Below are positions 62,997 through 64,000 of a DNA stretch of 64,000 bases, one piece after another (positions within the stretch are counted from its first letter, which is position 1; each line of letters starts with the position of its first letter). The notes under the pieces are model-generated. The model saw only the letters and a program-made list of their open reading frames with translations. It made no database searches and had not been told where the DNA came from. The DNA is from JAJEDW01 sp963555775. Its GTDB lineage: Bacteria > Acidobacteriota > Terriglobia > 20CM-2-55-15. The stretch covers positions 248,001-312,000 of the forward strand of contig CAUVWY020000003.1 in NCBI GenBank assembly GCA_963555775.3. The letters run 5' to 3'. A program made the translations under genes and the position numbers.

Positions 62997-63084
62997 TGTT
63001 CTATCCTTCTCGATTGAACGCTAGGTTGAACGTCATTCAAAGCAACTGGGAATTCAATAACCGGCGCGGTATCCGAAGTCCGTC

Positions 63085-63285
63085 TTAACCGTAAGGCAAC
63101 ATCGACTTGACCTTGGCGACATCCGAGGGGTCCATGATTGCGGATTTCCCGAGCTTCCGCTTCTTGCCCGCCGATTTGCTGGTCAAAATGTGGCGCATAA
63201 AGGCATGACCGCGTTTGACCTTGCCAGTGGCGGTCAACTTGAACCGTTTTTTTGCACCACGGTGCGTCTTGAGTTTGTAGCCCAT
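63085..63285 (-). CDS. rpmI: 50S ribosomal protein L35
   Basis: 66 residues with the L35 pattern YKLKTHRGAKKRFKLTATGK, VKRGHAFMRHILTSKSAGKK and KVKSMLPYG. Second gene of infC-rpmI-rplT. Confidence 0.97.
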   Translation of the reverse strand: MGYKLKTHRGAKKRFKLTATGKVKRGHAFMRHILTSKSAGKKRKLGKSAIMDPSDVAKVKSMLPYG

Positions 63286-63342
63286 CTGTTTCTAACCGCC
63301 TGCCAAGTCCGGCTCGGCTTCCTTGCTTTTCGTTCTCCGCTT

Positions 63343-63885
63343 CTATTTCTTTGGGGCGAAGATCGCTACGAGGTTGTTCCCTTCCATCTTCGGCCGATTC
63401 TCGACGATACCGATTTCCTCGAGCTCTTCCATCAAACGCTCAATCAGGTTCCTGCCGATTTCCTTGTGAACGATTTCCCGGCCGCGGAACCATACGTTCG
63501 CCTTTACCTTGTCGCCCTGGTTCAGGAAGCGGATGATGTGGTTCTTCTTGAATTCGTAATCGTGCTCGTCCGTATTCGGACGAAATTTCACTTCCTTGAC
63601 GGTGATGCTCTTCTGATGCTTGCGCGCCTCGTGAGCCTTGCGCTTCATCTGGTACATGTACTTGCCGTAGTCCATGATCCGGCAAACCGGAGGCTTGCCG
63701 GATGGAGCGACTTCGACCAGATCCAGACCCTGCTCCTCGGCGATGCGAATCGCCGCTTCCGGAGCCATCACGCCCAGCTGTCCTCCCTCTCCGTCGATTA
63801 CACGAACTTCTCGTGCCCGAATGCGGTGGTTGACGCGGACTCTCTCGGTCCGTTGACGTGGGGAGAATTTCTTCACTCGTGACAA
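63343..63885 (-). CDS. infC: Translation initiation factor IF-3
   Basis: 180 residues: RVNHRIRAREVRVIDGEGGQ, LGVMAPEAAIRIAEEQGLDL and VCRIMDYGKYMYQMKRKAHE in the N-domain. The C-domain has KEVKFRPNTDEHDYEFKKNH and RFLNQGDKVKANVWFRGREI. The only plausible starts are TTG at 63885 or GTG at 63876; rare start codons are typical for infC because IF-3 discriminates against them and so controls its own synthesis. No strong ribosome site is seen. Confidence 0.95.
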   Translation of the reverse strand: MSRVKKFSPRQRTERVRVNHRIRAREVRVIDGEGGQLGVMAPEAAIRIAEEQGLDLVEVAPSGKPPVCRIMDYGKYMYQMKRKAHEARKHQKSITVKEVKFRPNTDEHDYEFKKNHIIRFLNQGDKVKANVWFRGREIVHKEIGRNLIERLMEELEEIGIVENRPKMEGNNLVAIFAPKK

Positions 63886-64000
63886 TCGCTAAACATAACA
63901 AAACACCAAACCTTTTGCAATCACGGGAATCCCCGAACGCGCGCGGACACGGGCGGGTATCTTCGACCGGGGCGAGCGTTCGAAATCATCTCACGAAACC
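63886..64000. other. infC leader region to window edge
   Basis: 115 bp upstream of infC with no coding signal. thrS, often found upstream, would lie beyond the window. The AT-richer stretch near 63895-63920 may hold promoter elements. Confidence 0.35.

Noticed and set aside
61581..63017. 478-codon forward frame opposite pheS/rplT
   Set aside because: Antisense shadow of pheS and rplT.
63440..63901. AUU start for infC at 63887
   Set aside because: An ATT is present just upstream, but it is out of frame with the IF-3 sequence; TTG 63885 or GTG 63876 fits the frame.

Overview
The window looks like a chromosomal segment of a GC-rich, Gram-negative bacterium. An Acidobacteriota-like lineage (for example Thermoanaerobaculia) is my best guess. 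That guess rests on heptose synthesis (gmhA), a short PheT without the N-terminal EMAP domain, PyrR next to PyrB/PyrC, a DUF3500 protein, secreted metallopeptidases, and many short palindromic intergenic repeats. I could not run a search, so the taxonomy is inference.

Layout. 1-10.6 kb: a divergent CBS-domain fragment, then uvrA, gmhA, a deoxyhypusine-synthase-like gene and a CPBP protease in a tightly overlapping run. These are followed by a nitrobindin-like protein, DUF3500, MOSC, tyrA (chorismate mutase-prephenate dehydrogenase) and lysA. 10.9-17.9 kb: an operon of TPR protein, ECF sigma factor and anti-sigma factor, then purH and, divergently, selA.

17.9-34.4 kb is an accessory island packed with broken genes and mobile elements. 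It is bounded by a perfect 22-bp inverted repeat that abuts the stop regions of selA and efp. It holds a six-gene, translationally coupled operon of unknown function (zinc-binding protein, two coiled-coil membrane proteins, a small acidic protein, an ankyrin protein) and a PD-(D/E)XK nuclease whose C-terminus is a sigma-factor tail. It also holds a decayed ECF sigma gene, a transposase-integrase chimera, and remnants of a large secreted fibronectin/SwmB protein. Two insertion sequences are defined to the base: an IS1182-type element killed by a 20-bp tandem duplication, and an ISAs1-type element with a DruA-like domain and a slippery A7 tract. The second one has split a dinJ-yafQ toxin-antitoxin pair.

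34.4-64 kb is housekeeping: efp, an M24 peptidase, ubiA-like prenyltransferase, larB-mutS2, dnaG-rpoD, a CAU-anticodon tRNA, cdsZ-like zinc ribbon gene, leuS, an M20 peptidase, pyrC-pyrB-pyrR diverging from pyrD, and thiE. Next comes the classic ffh / rpsP-khpA-rimM-trmD-rplS block, with a clear promoter lying against the ffh terminator. The window ends with infC-rpmI-rplT-pheS-pheT-zapB-like-zapA, a probable 6S RNA, and ymdB.

The most interesting material is the island: its flanking repeats, the unknown six-gene operon, the recurring sigma-tail junctions, and the precisely datable IS insertion in the toxin-antitoxin locus. A family of short elements sitting flush against stop codons recurs across the window.
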